Below, piece after piece: positions 1 to 7,451 of a stretch of 14,513 bases of DNA. The notes under the pieces are model-generated. The model saw only the letters and a program-made list of their open reading frames with translations, did not search any database and was not told where the DNA came from. The translations under genes and the position numbers were made by a program. The stretch is taken from the NCBI GenBank assembly GCA_003486705.1, contig DNGE01000110.1:3895-18407 (forward strand), read 5' to 3'. This stretch comes from Bacillota bacterium. Its GTDB lineage: Bacteria > Bacillota_I > Bacilli_A > MOL361 > Turicibacteraceae. Position 1 is the stretch's first letter; each line of letters begins with the position of its first letter.

Positions 1-8
1 AAAGTTTG

Positions 9-93
9 TTGCATTTCTGCTTTTTTTTATGTTAAAATTTTATACAAATTATACATAATAAGAATTGAAAATAACGTTATGAATCATTTATAT
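9..93 (+). promoter_or_regulatory. Candidate promoters and leader of the relA/rsh gene
   Basis: Two sigma-A-like promoters can be read upstream of relA. The first is TTGCAT (9-14), an 18-base spacer, then TAAAAT (33-38) with a TG extension just before the -10. The second is TTGAAA (65-70), 17 bases, then TTATAT (88-93). Either would give an AT-rich untranslated leader of roughly 100-150 bases. The region is so AT-rich that chance matches are likely, so which one is used is not settled by sequence. No riboswitch or terminator is recognisable between 94 and 185. Confidence 0.35.
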
Positions 94-199
94 AGTGGTT
101 AGTGTCGATGAGGATTGAAAAATTTTTGATTTAGATGAAACAAAATGATTATTTAGCTTTATAATAATATAAATACATTTAACAGTAGGAGTAATGTCT

Positions 200-2404
200 A
201 TGCCGGAAATTAATGGTTTTCACGTTTCAATTGATCATGTCCTTGATGTGGTAAAAACATATATTACAAAAGAAGAAAGTATTGCATTTATTGAACGTGC
301 TTTTGAATTTGCATTTGAAAAACATAAAGAACAATTTAGGAAATCAGGTGAGCCCTATATTATTCACCCGATTGAAGTGGCGTATATCTTAGCCAAATGG
401 CAAACCGGACCGAAGACAATTGCTTCCGGATTATTGCATGACATAATTGAAGATACAGACATTACAAAAGAACAATTAGCGCAATTATTTGACGATGAAG
501 TGGCCAGTATAGTTGATGGCGTAACGAAATTAACGCAACTTCAATATATTTCTAAAGAAAAACAACAGGCTGAAAATCATAGCAAAATGTTACTAGCGAT
601 GAGTAAGGATATTCGTGTTATTTTAGTGAAACTTGCGGATCGATTACACAACATACGCACCCTAAAATATTTAAAACCTGAAAAGCAATGTACGATTGCA
701 CATGAAACCATGGAAATTTATGTTCCGATTGCACATCGATTAGGGATGTATCGCGTAAAAGCAGAACTTGAAGATACATCACTTCGTTATTTAAAGCCAG
801 AAGAGTATTATAAAATTGCTCAAATGATTAAACAAAAAAAGCATGAGCGTGAAGAGCAAATTCAAGGGATGAAAGAAGAAATTGAAAAATCTCTGAGTGA
901 CTATCACATTAATTTTGAAATTAAAGGTCGCATCAAAAATATTTATAGTGTGTATAAAAAAATGCAAACACGTGAAAAAGAGTTTGCTGAGATTTATGAC
1001 TTACTCGCGTTGCGTATTATTGTCGATAGTGTACCAGATTGTTACTCAGCACTCGGTGTGATTCATGCGAATTTTAAACCGATTCCCAATCGTTTTAAAG
1101 ATTATATTGCCATGCCAAAACCGAATATGTATCAATCACTTCATACGACGATTATCGGTCCAACAGGAAATATCTACGAAATTCAAATTCGTACCAAAGA
1201 TATGGATGATATTGCCGAACAAGGGGTTGCTGCTCATTGGGCGTATAAAGAAAATAAACAGATTTCGCCAAAGCAAGAACAAGAAGAAATTAAAGGAAAA
1301 TTAAAGTGGTATAATGCTTTAATTGCGTATCAAGAAGAAGTAAATGACGCAGAAAAATTAATGAAACTTGTTAAAGATGATATTTTTAATGCAAATGTTT
1401 ACGTGTTTACACCGAATGGAGATGTATTTGATTTTCCGCCGGGGTCAACACCACTAGATTTTGCTTATCGCATTCACACGGATTTAGGTCATAAAACAAC
1501 GGGTGCGATTGTCAATGGAAAAATTGTCACGTTAAATTACGAATTGAAAACGGGAGATATTGTTGAAATTAAATCATCTCGTAATTCATTTGGTCCGAGT
1601 GAAGATTGGTTAAATGTAGTGAAGACGTCACAAGCACGTCATAAGATCCGTCAGTATTTTAACCGTATTCAAAAGCAAACGTACATTGATAAAGGTGAAG
1701 AGTTATTCTTAAAAGAATTAGCGCTTAAAGATATTAGTGCGAATAAATTTGATTATAAAAAACTCTTAAATTTATATAAAAAACAAAACATTGAGAAGTT
1801 AGAAGATTTATATTATCAAATTGGTCGTGGGCGATTAATTCCAAAAACAATACTTGAACGTTATTATGCAGATGAAAAAGTTGTAAATGAAATAGAACTG
1901 ATTCAACAAATTAATGAGGATGGGAAACGTAAAACAGAGGCGCGTAAAAAAGCTAAAAACCGTTTCGGAATTATTGTGGATGGCTTAGATAATGTGGATA
2001 TCCGAATTGGAAAATGTTGCAACCCTGTTCCAGGTGATTTGATTGTTGGATTTATTACAAAAGGTAGTGGAATCACGATTCACCACATGGATTGTGGGAA
2101 TATACAAAGTGACCAACGTACGGTACCTGTTGAGTGGGATCATGACCATAGCAATACGTTCTATGCACGCATTAAAGTGACTGCACTTGACCGAAAAAAT
2201 GTATTAAGCGATGTCATTCAACGTCTGAATTTTATTAATGCTTCAATTAGTGAGTTAAATGCGTTAACAGCAAATGATACGTTAACAATTAGCTTATCGT
2301 TAGCTGTTCGTAATGTGGATCAACTTGTTGCTATTGTAAACAATATCCAACGCGTAAAAGATGTGTTAAATGTTGAACGTACGATTCAACAATCTCATAA
2401 ATAA
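200..2404 (+). CDS. relA: Bifunctional (p)ppGpp synthetase/hydrolase (RelA/SpoT homologue, Rel)
   Basis: This cytosolic stringent-response enzyme makes (p)ppGpp from ATP and GDP/GTP on starved ribosomes and also degrades it. Numbering from the start at 200 (734 aa, normal for Rel), an N-terminal HD hydrolase domain carries LHDIIEDTD at about 79-87. The synthetase domain carries RFKD at 298-301, the RXKD form known from bifunctional enzymes rather than the EXDD form of synthetase-only RelA. A TGS domain follows at about 398-460. A conserved CC motif (CCNPVPGD, about 606-613) with HH and Cys downstream, and a C-terminal ACT domain (about 657-732), complete the long-form architecture. Two in-frame ATGs exist, at 194 and 200. 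The AGGAG at 187-191 is only 2 bases from the first and 8 from the second, so I prefer 200; the 194 start gives 736 aa. dtd follows 12 bases after the stop, a common Bacillota arrangement. Confidence 0.96.
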   Translation: MPEINGFHVSIDHVLDVVKTYITKEESIAFIERAFEFAFEKHKEQFRKSGEPYIIHPIEVAYILAKWQTGPKTIASGLLHDIIEDTDITKEQLAQLFDDEVASIVDGVTKLTQLQYISKEKQQAENHSKMLLAMSKDIRVILVKLADRLHNIRTLKYLKPEKQCTIAHETMEIYVPIAHRLGMYRVKAELEDTSLRYLKPEEYYKIAQMIKQKKHEREEQIQGMKEEIEKSLSDYHINFEIKGRIKNIYSVYKKMQTREKEFAEIYDLLALRIIVDSVPDCYSALGVIHANFKPIPNRFKDYIAMPKPNMYQSLHTTIIGPTGNIYEIQIRTKDMDDIAEQGVAAHWAYKENKQISPKQEQEEIKGKLKWYNALIAYQEEVNDAEKLMKLVKDDIFNANVYVFTPNGDVFDFPPGSTPLDFAYRIHTDLGHKTTGAIVNGKIVTLNYELKTGDIVEIKSSRNSFGPSEDWLNVVKTSQARHKIRQYFNRIQKQTYIDKGEELFLKELALKDISANKFDYKKLLNLYKKQNIEKLEDLYYQIGRGRLIPKTILERYYADEKVVNEIELIQQINEDGKRKTEARKKAKNRFGIIVDGLDNVDIRIGKCCNPVPGDLIVGFITKGSGITIHHMDCGNIQSDQRTVPVEWDHDHSNTFYARIKVTALDRKNVLSDVIQRLNFINASISELNALTANDTLTISLSLAVRNVDQLVAIVNNIQRVKDVLNVERTIQQSHK

Positions 2405-2416
2405 GGAGGGGTTGGC

Positions 2417-2857
2417 ATGAGAGTTATTGTTCAACGTGCTAAAGATGCAAAAGTTATTGTTGATGGAAAAATCGTCGGTCAAATTCATCACGGATTAATG
2501 CTATTAGTTGGCATGACGCATGAGGATACAGATAAAGATTTAGAATACTGTGCTAAAAAAGTAGCTAACATGCGCATCTTTGAAGATGAAGCAGGAAAAA
2601 TGAACTTATCTATTCAAGATATCGGTGGTTCAATTTTATCAGTCTCTCAATTTACCTTATATGGGGAAACTAAAAAAGGGAATCGCCCAAGTTTTATTGA
2701 AGCGGCAAGACCTGAGGTAGCAGAGCCATTATATAATCGCTTCAATGAACTGTTAAGAACGCAATATAACTTGCAAGTTGAAACCGGTATTTTTGGTGCA
2801 ATGATGGAAGTTGACTTTGTAAATGACGGTCCAGTGACATTAATCGTTGAATCTTAA
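2417..2857 (+). CDS. dtd: D-aminoacyl-tRNA deacylase (D-Tyr-tRNA deacylase)
   Basis: This is a small cytosolic proofreading enzyme that hydrolyses D-amino acids, and achiral glycine, mischarged onto tRNA, acting as a dimer. The 146-aa length is typical. The signature SQFTLY lies at residues 77-82, followed by GNRPSF (88-93). The C-terminal NDGPVT stretch holds the Gly-Pro pair (138-139) that forms the chiral-selectivity motif in this family. The GGAGGGG run at 2405-2411 is a strong ribosome binding site 5 bases before the ATG. The gene sits directly behind relA and probably shares its transcript. The promoter for the T-box/hisS unit overlaps its last codons. Confidence 0.96.
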   Translation: MRVIVQRAKDAKVIVDGKIVGQIHHGLMLLVGMTHEDTDKDLEYCAKKVANMRIFEDEAGKMNLSIQDIGGSILSVSQFTLYGETKKGNRPSFIEAARPEVAEPLYNRFNELLRTQYNLQVETGIFGAMMEVDFVNDGPVTLIVES

Positions 2858-2875
2858 CAAAAAGTGTATTATAAT
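2847..2875 (+). promoter_or_regulatory. Sigma-A promoter of the T-box/hisS/aspS unit
   Basis: TTGAAT (2847-2852), a 17-base spacer and a perfect TATAAT (2870-2875) form a near-consensus promoter. The -35 lies inside the last codons of dtd, and the predicted start is near 2882, just ahead of the T-box leader. A second TATAAT at 2889-2894 has no convincing -35. Confidence 0.7.
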
Positions 2876-2904
2876 AACAGTATTCGTATATAATAACATT
2901 AACT

Positions 2905-3132
2905 TTTATGACCGAGATGAAAATTAGAAGACGCCGAACTAGAGAACGAAGCCTTGGCTGGAAGCTTCGACGGATAATCTATTTTTGGACACTCGCGAGA
3001 AGATGCTTTGAACTTAAGTAGAGGTATCCGTAGACGGCGTTAACGTATGAAAGTGGCAATACAAAACGTATTGCAATTAAGGTGGCACCGCGTATTTTAC
3101 GTCCTTAGATTTATTCTAAGGGCGTTTTTTTT
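2905..3132 (+). promoter_or_regulatory. T-box leader (tRNA-sensing riboswitch) of hisS-aspS
   Basis: T-box leaders bind uncharged tRNA and then read through a terminator, raising synthetase expression when the amino acid is scarce. The diagnostic 14-base T-box AAGGTGGCACCGCG is at 3079-3092 and contains the UGGCACC core that pairs with the tRNA acceptor end (NCCA). A distal stem CGAAGC/GCTTCG (2947-2952 with 2964-2969) encloses a GGCTGG loop of the kind seen at the tip of stem I. A hairpin GCAATAC/GTATTGC (3056-3074) just before the T-box matches stem III. The likely specifier is GGACAC at 2987-2992, in which GAC (Asp) and CAC (His) overlap by one base. I did not derive a full stem I fold, so the outer limits and exact specifier register are inferred. 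The terminator half is listed separately. Confidence 0.93.
3100..3132 (+). terminator. T-box-controlled transcription terminator
   Basis: CGTCCTTAGA and TCTAAGGGCG (3100-3124) form a 10-bp stem with one G-U pair and a five-base loop, followed by a run of T. It is the off state of the T-box switch, alternative to the antiterminator formed with the T-box sequence just upstream. Confidence 0.92.
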
Positions 3133-3181
3133 ATTCGTGGTCATAATTTGTTAGTCGTTTATTATTGAAAGGAGAATTCAT

Positions 3182-4552
3182 ATGGCTTATACAAAACCAA
3201 AAGGAACTTATGATGTCTTACCTACTGAGTCAGCTCGTTGGCAAAACATTGAAAGTTTAATTCGTGAAATCTGTACGATTTACAACTACAAAGAAATTAG
3301 AACACCAATGTTTGAAAGTACAGAGCTTTACCACCGCTCTGCTGGTGAAACATCTGATGTTGTTTCAAAAGAAACGTATGATTTTAAAGACCGTGGCGAT
3401 CGTTCAATGACTTTACGTCCAGAAGGAACAGCTGGTGTTGCGCGTAGTTTTATTGAAAATAAATTATACGCGGAACAAATGGTTCAAAAATTATTCTATA
3501 TTGGGCCAATGTTTAGATACGAGCGTCAACAAAAAGGACGTTATCGTCAACACGTTCAATTTGGAACAGAAGTTTTTGGAAGTGCTGACCCAGCATTAGA
3601 TGCTGAAGTTATTTCATTACCGGTTAGCTTATATAAATATTTAGGATTACGTAATATTAAAGTAAAGTTAAATTCATTAGGTGATACACAAAGCCGTGAA
3701 AACTACCGTGAGGCGTTATTAAAACACTTTGAACCAGCGAAACATGAATTATGCTCAGATTGCCAAACGCGTTTAGAAAAAAATCCTTTACGCGTATTAG
3801 ACTGTAAAGTTGACCGCAATAAAGACATCATGCAAACGGTTCCTCAAATGATTGATTACTTAGTCGAAGAAGATCGTGCGTATTTCGAAGCTGTTCAAAA
3901 ATATTTAAAAATTATGGGAATTGAATATGAATACGATGCTAACTTAGTTCGTGGATTCGATTACTATACACACACTATTTTTGAAATCCAAGCAGAAATT
4001 GAAGGATTTGGTTCTCAAAACACATTATGTGGTGGAGGACGTTACAATAAATTAGTGGGTGAATTAGGTGGTCCACAAACACCAGCCATTGGATTTGGTA
4101 TGGGGCTTGAACGTTTATTACTTGCACTTGAAGCAGAAGGTATTCAAGTAGCAGCTGAACCATCAGTCGATTTATTCTTAATCACATTAGGTGAAGAGGC
4201 GAAAATGTTTGGAACAGCATTATTACATGACTTACGTTCTCAAGGATTAGTATCTGAAATGGATTACTTAGGTAAGAACTTAAAAGGTCAATTCAAAACG
4301 GCAGATCGTAACAACGCAAAATACACAGCGATTATCGGTGAAGATGAAGTGAAAACGGGAATCGTTAATGTTAAAAATAACAAAACTGGTGAACAATCAA
4401 AAGTACCTGTAAGTATGATTATTGATTATTTAATTGAAGATGCTCGTAAAAATACAGGTGGTGGATGCTGCGGTGGACATGGACATGGTGATGACCATGA
4501 GTGCTGTGGTGGACACGGACACGATGGACACGGTTGCGGGTGCCAACATTAA
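3182..4552 (+). CDS. hisS: Histidyl-tRNA synthetase with a Cys/His-rich C-terminal tail
   Basis: This class II synthetase charges tRNA-His with histidine in the cytosol. Motif 2 is at about residues 110-131 (MFRYERQQKG...FGTE). The histidine-specific LVRGFDYYT is at 255-263, a GGGRYN loop at 284-289, and motif 3 (GFGMGLERLLLALE) at about 304-317. The C-terminal anticodon-binding domain runs to about residue 424. Family members normally end near 420-430 aa. This one continues to 456 with a tail (425-456) made almost only of Gly, His, Cys and Asp: seven His and six Cys, including two CCGGHGH repeats (429-435 and 441-447). Such tails resemble the metal-binding ends of SlyD and HypB; nickel, zinc or copper binding here is inference. 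The AAAGGAG ribosome binding site ends about 6 bases before the ATG. aspS follows after 16 bases. Confidence 0.97.
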   Translation: MAYTKPKGTYDVLPTESARWQNIESLIREICTIYNYKEIRTPMFESTELYHRSAGETSDVVSKETYDFKDRGDRSMTLRPEGTAGVARSFIENKLYAEQMVQKLFYIGPMFRYERQQKGRYRQHVQFGTEVFGSADPALDAEVISLPVSLYKYLGLRNIKVKLNSLGDTQSRENYREALLKHFEPAKHELCSDCQTRLEKNPLRVLDCKVDRNKDIMQTVPQMIDYLVEEDRAYFEAVQKYLKIMGIEYEYDANLVRGFDYYTHTIFEIQAEIEGFGSQNTLCGGGRYNKLVGELGGPQTPAIGFGMGLERLLLALEAEGIQVAAEPSVDLFLITLGEEAKMFGTALLHDLRSQGLVSEMDYLGKNLKGQFKTADRNNAKYTAIIGEDEVKTGIVNVKNNKTGEQSKVPVSMIIDYLIEDARKNTGGGCCGGHGHGDDHECCGGHGHDGHGCGCQH

Positions 4553-4568
4553 TTAAGAGGTGAGAAAG

Positions 4569-6326
4569 ATGAATCGTACACATAATAACGGAGAGTTAAG
4601 ACTTGAGCATGTAGGTCAAGTCGTTGAATTAAAAGGATGGGTTGCTAAATCTCGTAACTTAGGAGGATTAGTGTTCATCGATTTACGTGACCGCTACGGA
4701 ATTACGCAATTAGTTGCAAACCCTGAATCAGTATCAGAGACAGTACTTGAAGCAGCAAATAAAGTGCGTAACGAGTACGTTGTGGCAATTAAAGGAACAG
4801 TAGCCGAGCGTCAAAGCAAAAACCCTAATATGCCAACTGGAGATATTGAAATTTTATTAGAAGAATTAACAATTATCTCAGAAGCTGAAATGACACCATT
4901 AATTATTGCGGATGAAACAGATGCATTAGAAGATACACGTTTAAAATATCGCTACTTAGATTTACGTCGTCCAATGATGCAACAAAACTTTGTCTTACGT
5001 CACAATATCTTAAAGTCAGTGCGCTCATATTTAGATGGAAATGAATTTATTGAAGTTGAAACACCATACTTAAATAAATCAACACCAGAAGGAGCACGTG
5101 ACTACTTAGTACCTTCTCGCGTTCATGAAGGAGAATTCTATGCTTTACCACAATCTCCTCAAATCTTTAAGCAATTATTAATGGTATCAGGATTTGAACG
5201 TTATTACCAAGTGGCACGCTGCTTCCGTGATGAAGATTTACGTGCTGATCGTCAACCTGAATTCACACAAATCGATATTGAAACATCATTCTTAACACAA
5301 GAAGAAATCATGAACATGATTGAAGAGATGTTAGTTAAAATGATGAAAGACGTGAAAGGATTAGACATTCCACGTCCATTTGTCCGTTTATCATATGAAG
5401 AAGCAATGGGACGCTTTGGTTCAGATAAACCAGATACACGTTTTGAAATGGAATTAAAAGCTTTAAATGACGTTGTAGCAAACTGTGGCTTCTCTGTGTT
5501 TGCATCAACGGTTGAAGCTGGAAATGAAGTTAAAGCATTATGTGTGAAAGGTGCAGCTGATCGCTTCTCACGTAAAGACATCGATAAATTAACAGACTAC
5601 GTTAAAAAATATAAAGCTAAAGGATTAGCTTGGGTTAAAATCACAGAAGAAGGATTTAACGGACCAATCGCTAAATTCTTTAACGCTGAAGAAGTTGAAG
5701 CGATTAAAGGTGCAACAGGTGCTGAAATTGGGGACTTATTATTATTCGTTGCAGATAGCAAAGCGGTTGTTGCTGATAGCTTAGGGGCATTACGTTGCCA
5801 CTTAGCTAAAGAATTAGGATTAATCGATGAGTCTAAGTTTAACTTCTTATGGGTTATCGATTGGCCATTATTTGAGCATGATGAAGAAGCGGGACGCTAC
5901 TTTGCAGCGCACCACCCATTCACAATGCCAAGTCTTGACACATTAGACACATTTGATACAGATCCTAAAAACGCAAAAGCACAAGCTTATGATATCGTAT
6001 TAAATGGATTCGAGCTTGGTGGAGGGTCATTACGTATTTATAACCCAGACGTTCAACAACGCATGTTCCAAACATTAGGATTTACAAAAGAAGAAGCTGA
6101 AGAACAATTCGGATTCTTATTAAATGCCTTCAAATACGGAACACCACCTCACGGAGGATTAGCGTTAGGACTTGACCGTATTGCCATGATCTTAACAAAC
6201 TCAGCAAGTTTACGTGATGTGATTGCATTCCCTAAAAATGCATCAGCAAGCTGTCCAATGACAGATGCACCAGGTCGCGTAAGTGATGCCCAATTAGAAG
6301 AATTACATATTCAATTAAAAAAATAA
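4569..6326 (+). CDS. aspS: Aspartyl-tRNA synthetase (bacterial type)
   Basis: This class IIb synthetase attaches aspartate to tRNA-Asp. The 585-aa length fits the bacterial form, which has an N-terminal OB-fold anticodon domain (about 1-110), the catalytic core and an inserted GAD domain (about 280-410). Motif 2 is clear as FRDEDLRADRQPEFTQIDIE near residue 218. Motif 3 is GLALGLDRIAMIL near residue 530, with the HHPFTMP stretch of the active site between them. An upstream in-frame GTG at 4560 lies inside the ribosome binding site AGAGGTGA (4556-4563). The ATG at 4569, 5 bases after it, is the better start. It shares the T-box transcript with hisS. Whether it also charges tRNA-Asn for an amidotransferase route cannot be told from this window. 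Confidence 0.97.
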   Translation: MNRTHNNGELRLEHVGQVVELKGWVAKSRNLGGLVFIDLRDRYGITQLVANPESVSETVLEAANKVRNEYVVAIKGTVAERQSKNPNMPTGDIEILLEELTIISEAEMTPLIIADETDALEDTRLKYRYLDLRRPMMQQNFVLRHNILKSVRSYLDGNEFIEVETPYLNKSTPEGARDYLVPSRVHEGEFYALPQSPQIFKQLLMVSGFERYYQVARCFRDEDLRADRQPEFTQIDIETSFLTQEEIMNMIEEMLVKMMKDVKGLDIPRPFVRLSYEEAMGRFGSDKPDTRFEMELKALNDVVANCGFSVFASTVEAGNEVKALCVKGAADRFSRKDIDKLTDYVKKYKAKGLAWVKITEEGFNGPIAKFFNAEEVEAIKGATGAEIGDLLLFVADSKAVVADSLGALRCHLAKELGLIDESKFNFLWVIDWPLFEHDEEAGRYFAAHHPFTMPSLDTLDTFDTDPKNAKAQAYDIVLNGFELGGGSLRIYNPDVQQRMFQTLGFTKEEAEEQFGFLLNAFKYGTPPHGGLALGLDRIAMILTNSASLRDVIAFPKNASASCPMTDAPGRVSDAQLEELHIQLKK

Positions 6327-6335
6327 TAAATGTAT

Positions 6336-6390
6336 AGAAGTTGTATCGATGAACTTGTGTAAACAGGTTCAAAGATATAACTTCTTTTTT
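6336..6390 (+). terminator. Rho-independent terminator after aspS
   Basis: This is a nested hairpin. The outer stem AGAAGTT/AACTTCT (6336-6342 with 6379-6385) encloses an inner stem TGAACTTG/CAGGTTCA (6350-6357 with 6364-6371), and six T follow. It closes the hisS-aspS unit 9 bases after the stop. Confidence 0.85.
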
Positions 6391-6452
6391 AATTTAAAGC
6401 TAGAAAGCGTAATGAAATGTCTAATTTTAAACATAATAAGATATGGTAATAA

Positions 6453-6480
6453 TTGATAAGATATTAAAAAAATGTATAAT
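6453..6480 (+). promoter_or_regulatory. Candidate promoter for the EIIB-domain gene
   Basis: TTGATA (6453-6458), a 16-base spacer and a perfect TATAAT (6475-6480) lie in the gap after the aspS terminator. They would give a leader of about 110 bases. The gap 6391-6595 holds nothing else I recognise. A TTGACT at 6480-6485 has no good -10 partner. Confidence 0.5.
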
Positions 6481-6595
6481 TGACTTATACGACTTTGCTT
6501 TTAGTGAATAAATTGGTTTTTATTATATATAAACTCAAGGAAACTACGGTTAAATGTTATTCATAAAAGTGAAAAAAGGATAGGAGGAATTCGTT

Positions 6596-7096
6596 GTGAG
6601 TCAAAATAAATCAAAAACAACAACCCTGTGGGAAAATTGGGGGAAAATTGCATTATTAATTGCAGGAGCTCTCGTATTAACGGGGATAACACTTGCGTTT
6701 ACGAACGCTAATGACATTTATAAAGGAAGCGCGCTATTTGCTATTTTAGTTTTAGCAGCGTATGCTCTCGTTATTGTAGGGATTAATTTTATTATTAAAA
6801 AAGCACGTGGGACGTCACCAAGTGCTAAAACTAAGGCAGTCGTGAGAGAGATTCCAAATGAACAATTAATGACGATCATTCAATTATTAGGTGGTCGTGA
6901 TAATATAGTAGGTGTCGAAGCGTGTATGACACGCTTACGCGTTAAAATTAAAGATACAGATGAGGTTGATACCTCAAATGCATGGAAAGAAAATGGTGCA
7001 CAAGGTTTAATCATTAAAGAAGACAGTGTGCAAGCCATCTTTGGAGCACAGACAGAATCATTAGAATCAGCCTTAAAAACTGAATTAAATCTGTAA
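6596..7096 (+). CDS. Membrane-anchored stand-alone PTS EIIB-domain protein (glucose family type)
   Basis: The 166-aa protein has two predicted membrane helices (about residues 18-36 and 45-67). A short basic linker follows, and then a soluble domain from about 87 to 163 that reads as a glucose-family phosphotransferase EIIB domain. Its signature EACMTRLRV places the phosphorylatable cysteine at C110. The preceding LLGGRDNIVGV and following AIFGAQTE stretches also fit the family. In the PTS, EIIB receives phosphate from EIIA on this cysteine and passes it to sugar bound by EIIC. No EIIC or EIIA is fused or adjacent, and two helices are too few for an EIIC. The role is therefore unknown: a partner for a distant EIIC, or a phosphorylation-state sensor. 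Translation starts at GTG 6596, 8 bases after AGGAGG (6582-6587). The gene is monocistronic between two terminators. Confidence 0.85.
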   Translation: MSQNKSKTTTLWENWGKIALLIAGALVLTGITLAFTNANDIYKGSALFAILVLAAYALVIVGINFIIKKARGTSPSAKTKAVVREIPNEQLMTIIQLLGGRDNIVGVEACMTRLRVKIKDTDEVDTSNAWKENGAQGLIIKEDSVQAIFGAQTESLESALKTELNL

Positions 7097-7104
7097 TCAA
7101 TAAA

Positions 7105-7142
7105 AATCCTGAATCGGAATGTTTTCGATTCAGGATTTTTTT
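7105..7142 (+). terminator. Rho-independent terminator after the EIIB-domain gene
   Basis: A perfect 12-bp stem AATCCTGAATCG/CGATTCAGGATT (7105-7116 with 7126-7137) with a nine-base loop is followed by a T run. The A run before it also makes it a possible terminator for minus-strand transcription. Confidence 0.92.
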
Positions 7143-7243
7143 ATCGTTTAAACTAAAACATGTCTTGCTTAGTTATCTAAAAGGAAAAAACCAATACAGG
7201 ATAAGCTCAAGTCACTCCATGTATAAGACATAAAATTTGTGAG

Positions 7244-7271
7244 TTTCGATTTAATCATTAATCGTTAAAAT
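7244..7271 (+). promoter_or_regulatory. Candidate promoter and operator-like palindrome for the polysaccharide operon
   Basis: A weak -35 (TTTCGA, 7244-7249), a 16-base spacer and TAAAAT (7266-7271) are the best promoter I find ahead of the operon. An 18-base near-palindrome at 7247-7264 fills the spacer. Its arms are CGAT+TAAT and ATTA+ATCG around a central C, with one unpaired T in the left arm. A repressor bound there would block the promoter, but this is inference from position only. Confidence 0.3.
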
Positions 7272-7451
7272 ATATTGAAACAGGATGTGAGCAAAGGAGG
7301 GAAACCGGACTTGTAAACATCATGCAGTGCAGCGAATAAATGACATTTTAGGTGCATGTCATTAAAAGTTTTTGTTTATAACTTATTTATGTTTAATTTT
7401 CCAAGTTTTGATAGATACTAAGACTATTGAAGGGAAAAAGGAGGTAGGGTA
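7272..7451 (+). other. Leader region of the polysaccharide operon
   Basis: The gap between the EIIB-gene terminator and the flippase gene (7143-7451) has no credible gene. The part after the candidate promoter contains a strong Shine-Dalgarno-like AAAGGAGG (7293-7300) not followed by any ORF longer than a few codons. It also contains a hairpin with ATGACAT/ATGTCAT arms (7340-7346 with 7356-7362, extendable by one A-T pair), followed after six bases by five T (7369-7373). The hairpin is a weak terminator or attenuator candidate. The true ribosome binding site of the flippase gene, AAAGGAGGT, ends at 7445. Confidence 0.4.

Noticed and set aside
1065..1304. 79-codon plus-strand frame inside relA
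   Set aside because: It lies entirely within the conserved synthetase domain of relA in another frame, and its Lys/Ile-rich product is what AT-rich shadow frames give.
3975..4163. 62-codon minus-strand frame inside hisS
   Set aside because: It is antisense to motif 3 and the histidine-binding region of hisS and has no independent start signal.
4452..4549. HisRS tail as the result of a frameshift into a neighbouring small metal-binding gene
   Set aside because: The frame is continuous from the anticodon-binding domain, there is no internal ribosome binding site or start codon before the tail, and normal spacing to aspS is kept.
5252..5581. 109-codon minus-strand frame inside aspS
   Set aside because: It is antisense to the conserved catalytic and GAD regions of aspS. 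The Ser/Thr-rich product is a shadow.
7281..7362. Known riboswitch (c-di-GMP, guanidine or preQ1 type) in the polysaccharide operon leader
   Set aside because: Short stretches such as GGGAAACCGGAC looked suggestive, but no conserved core of those classes could be completed.
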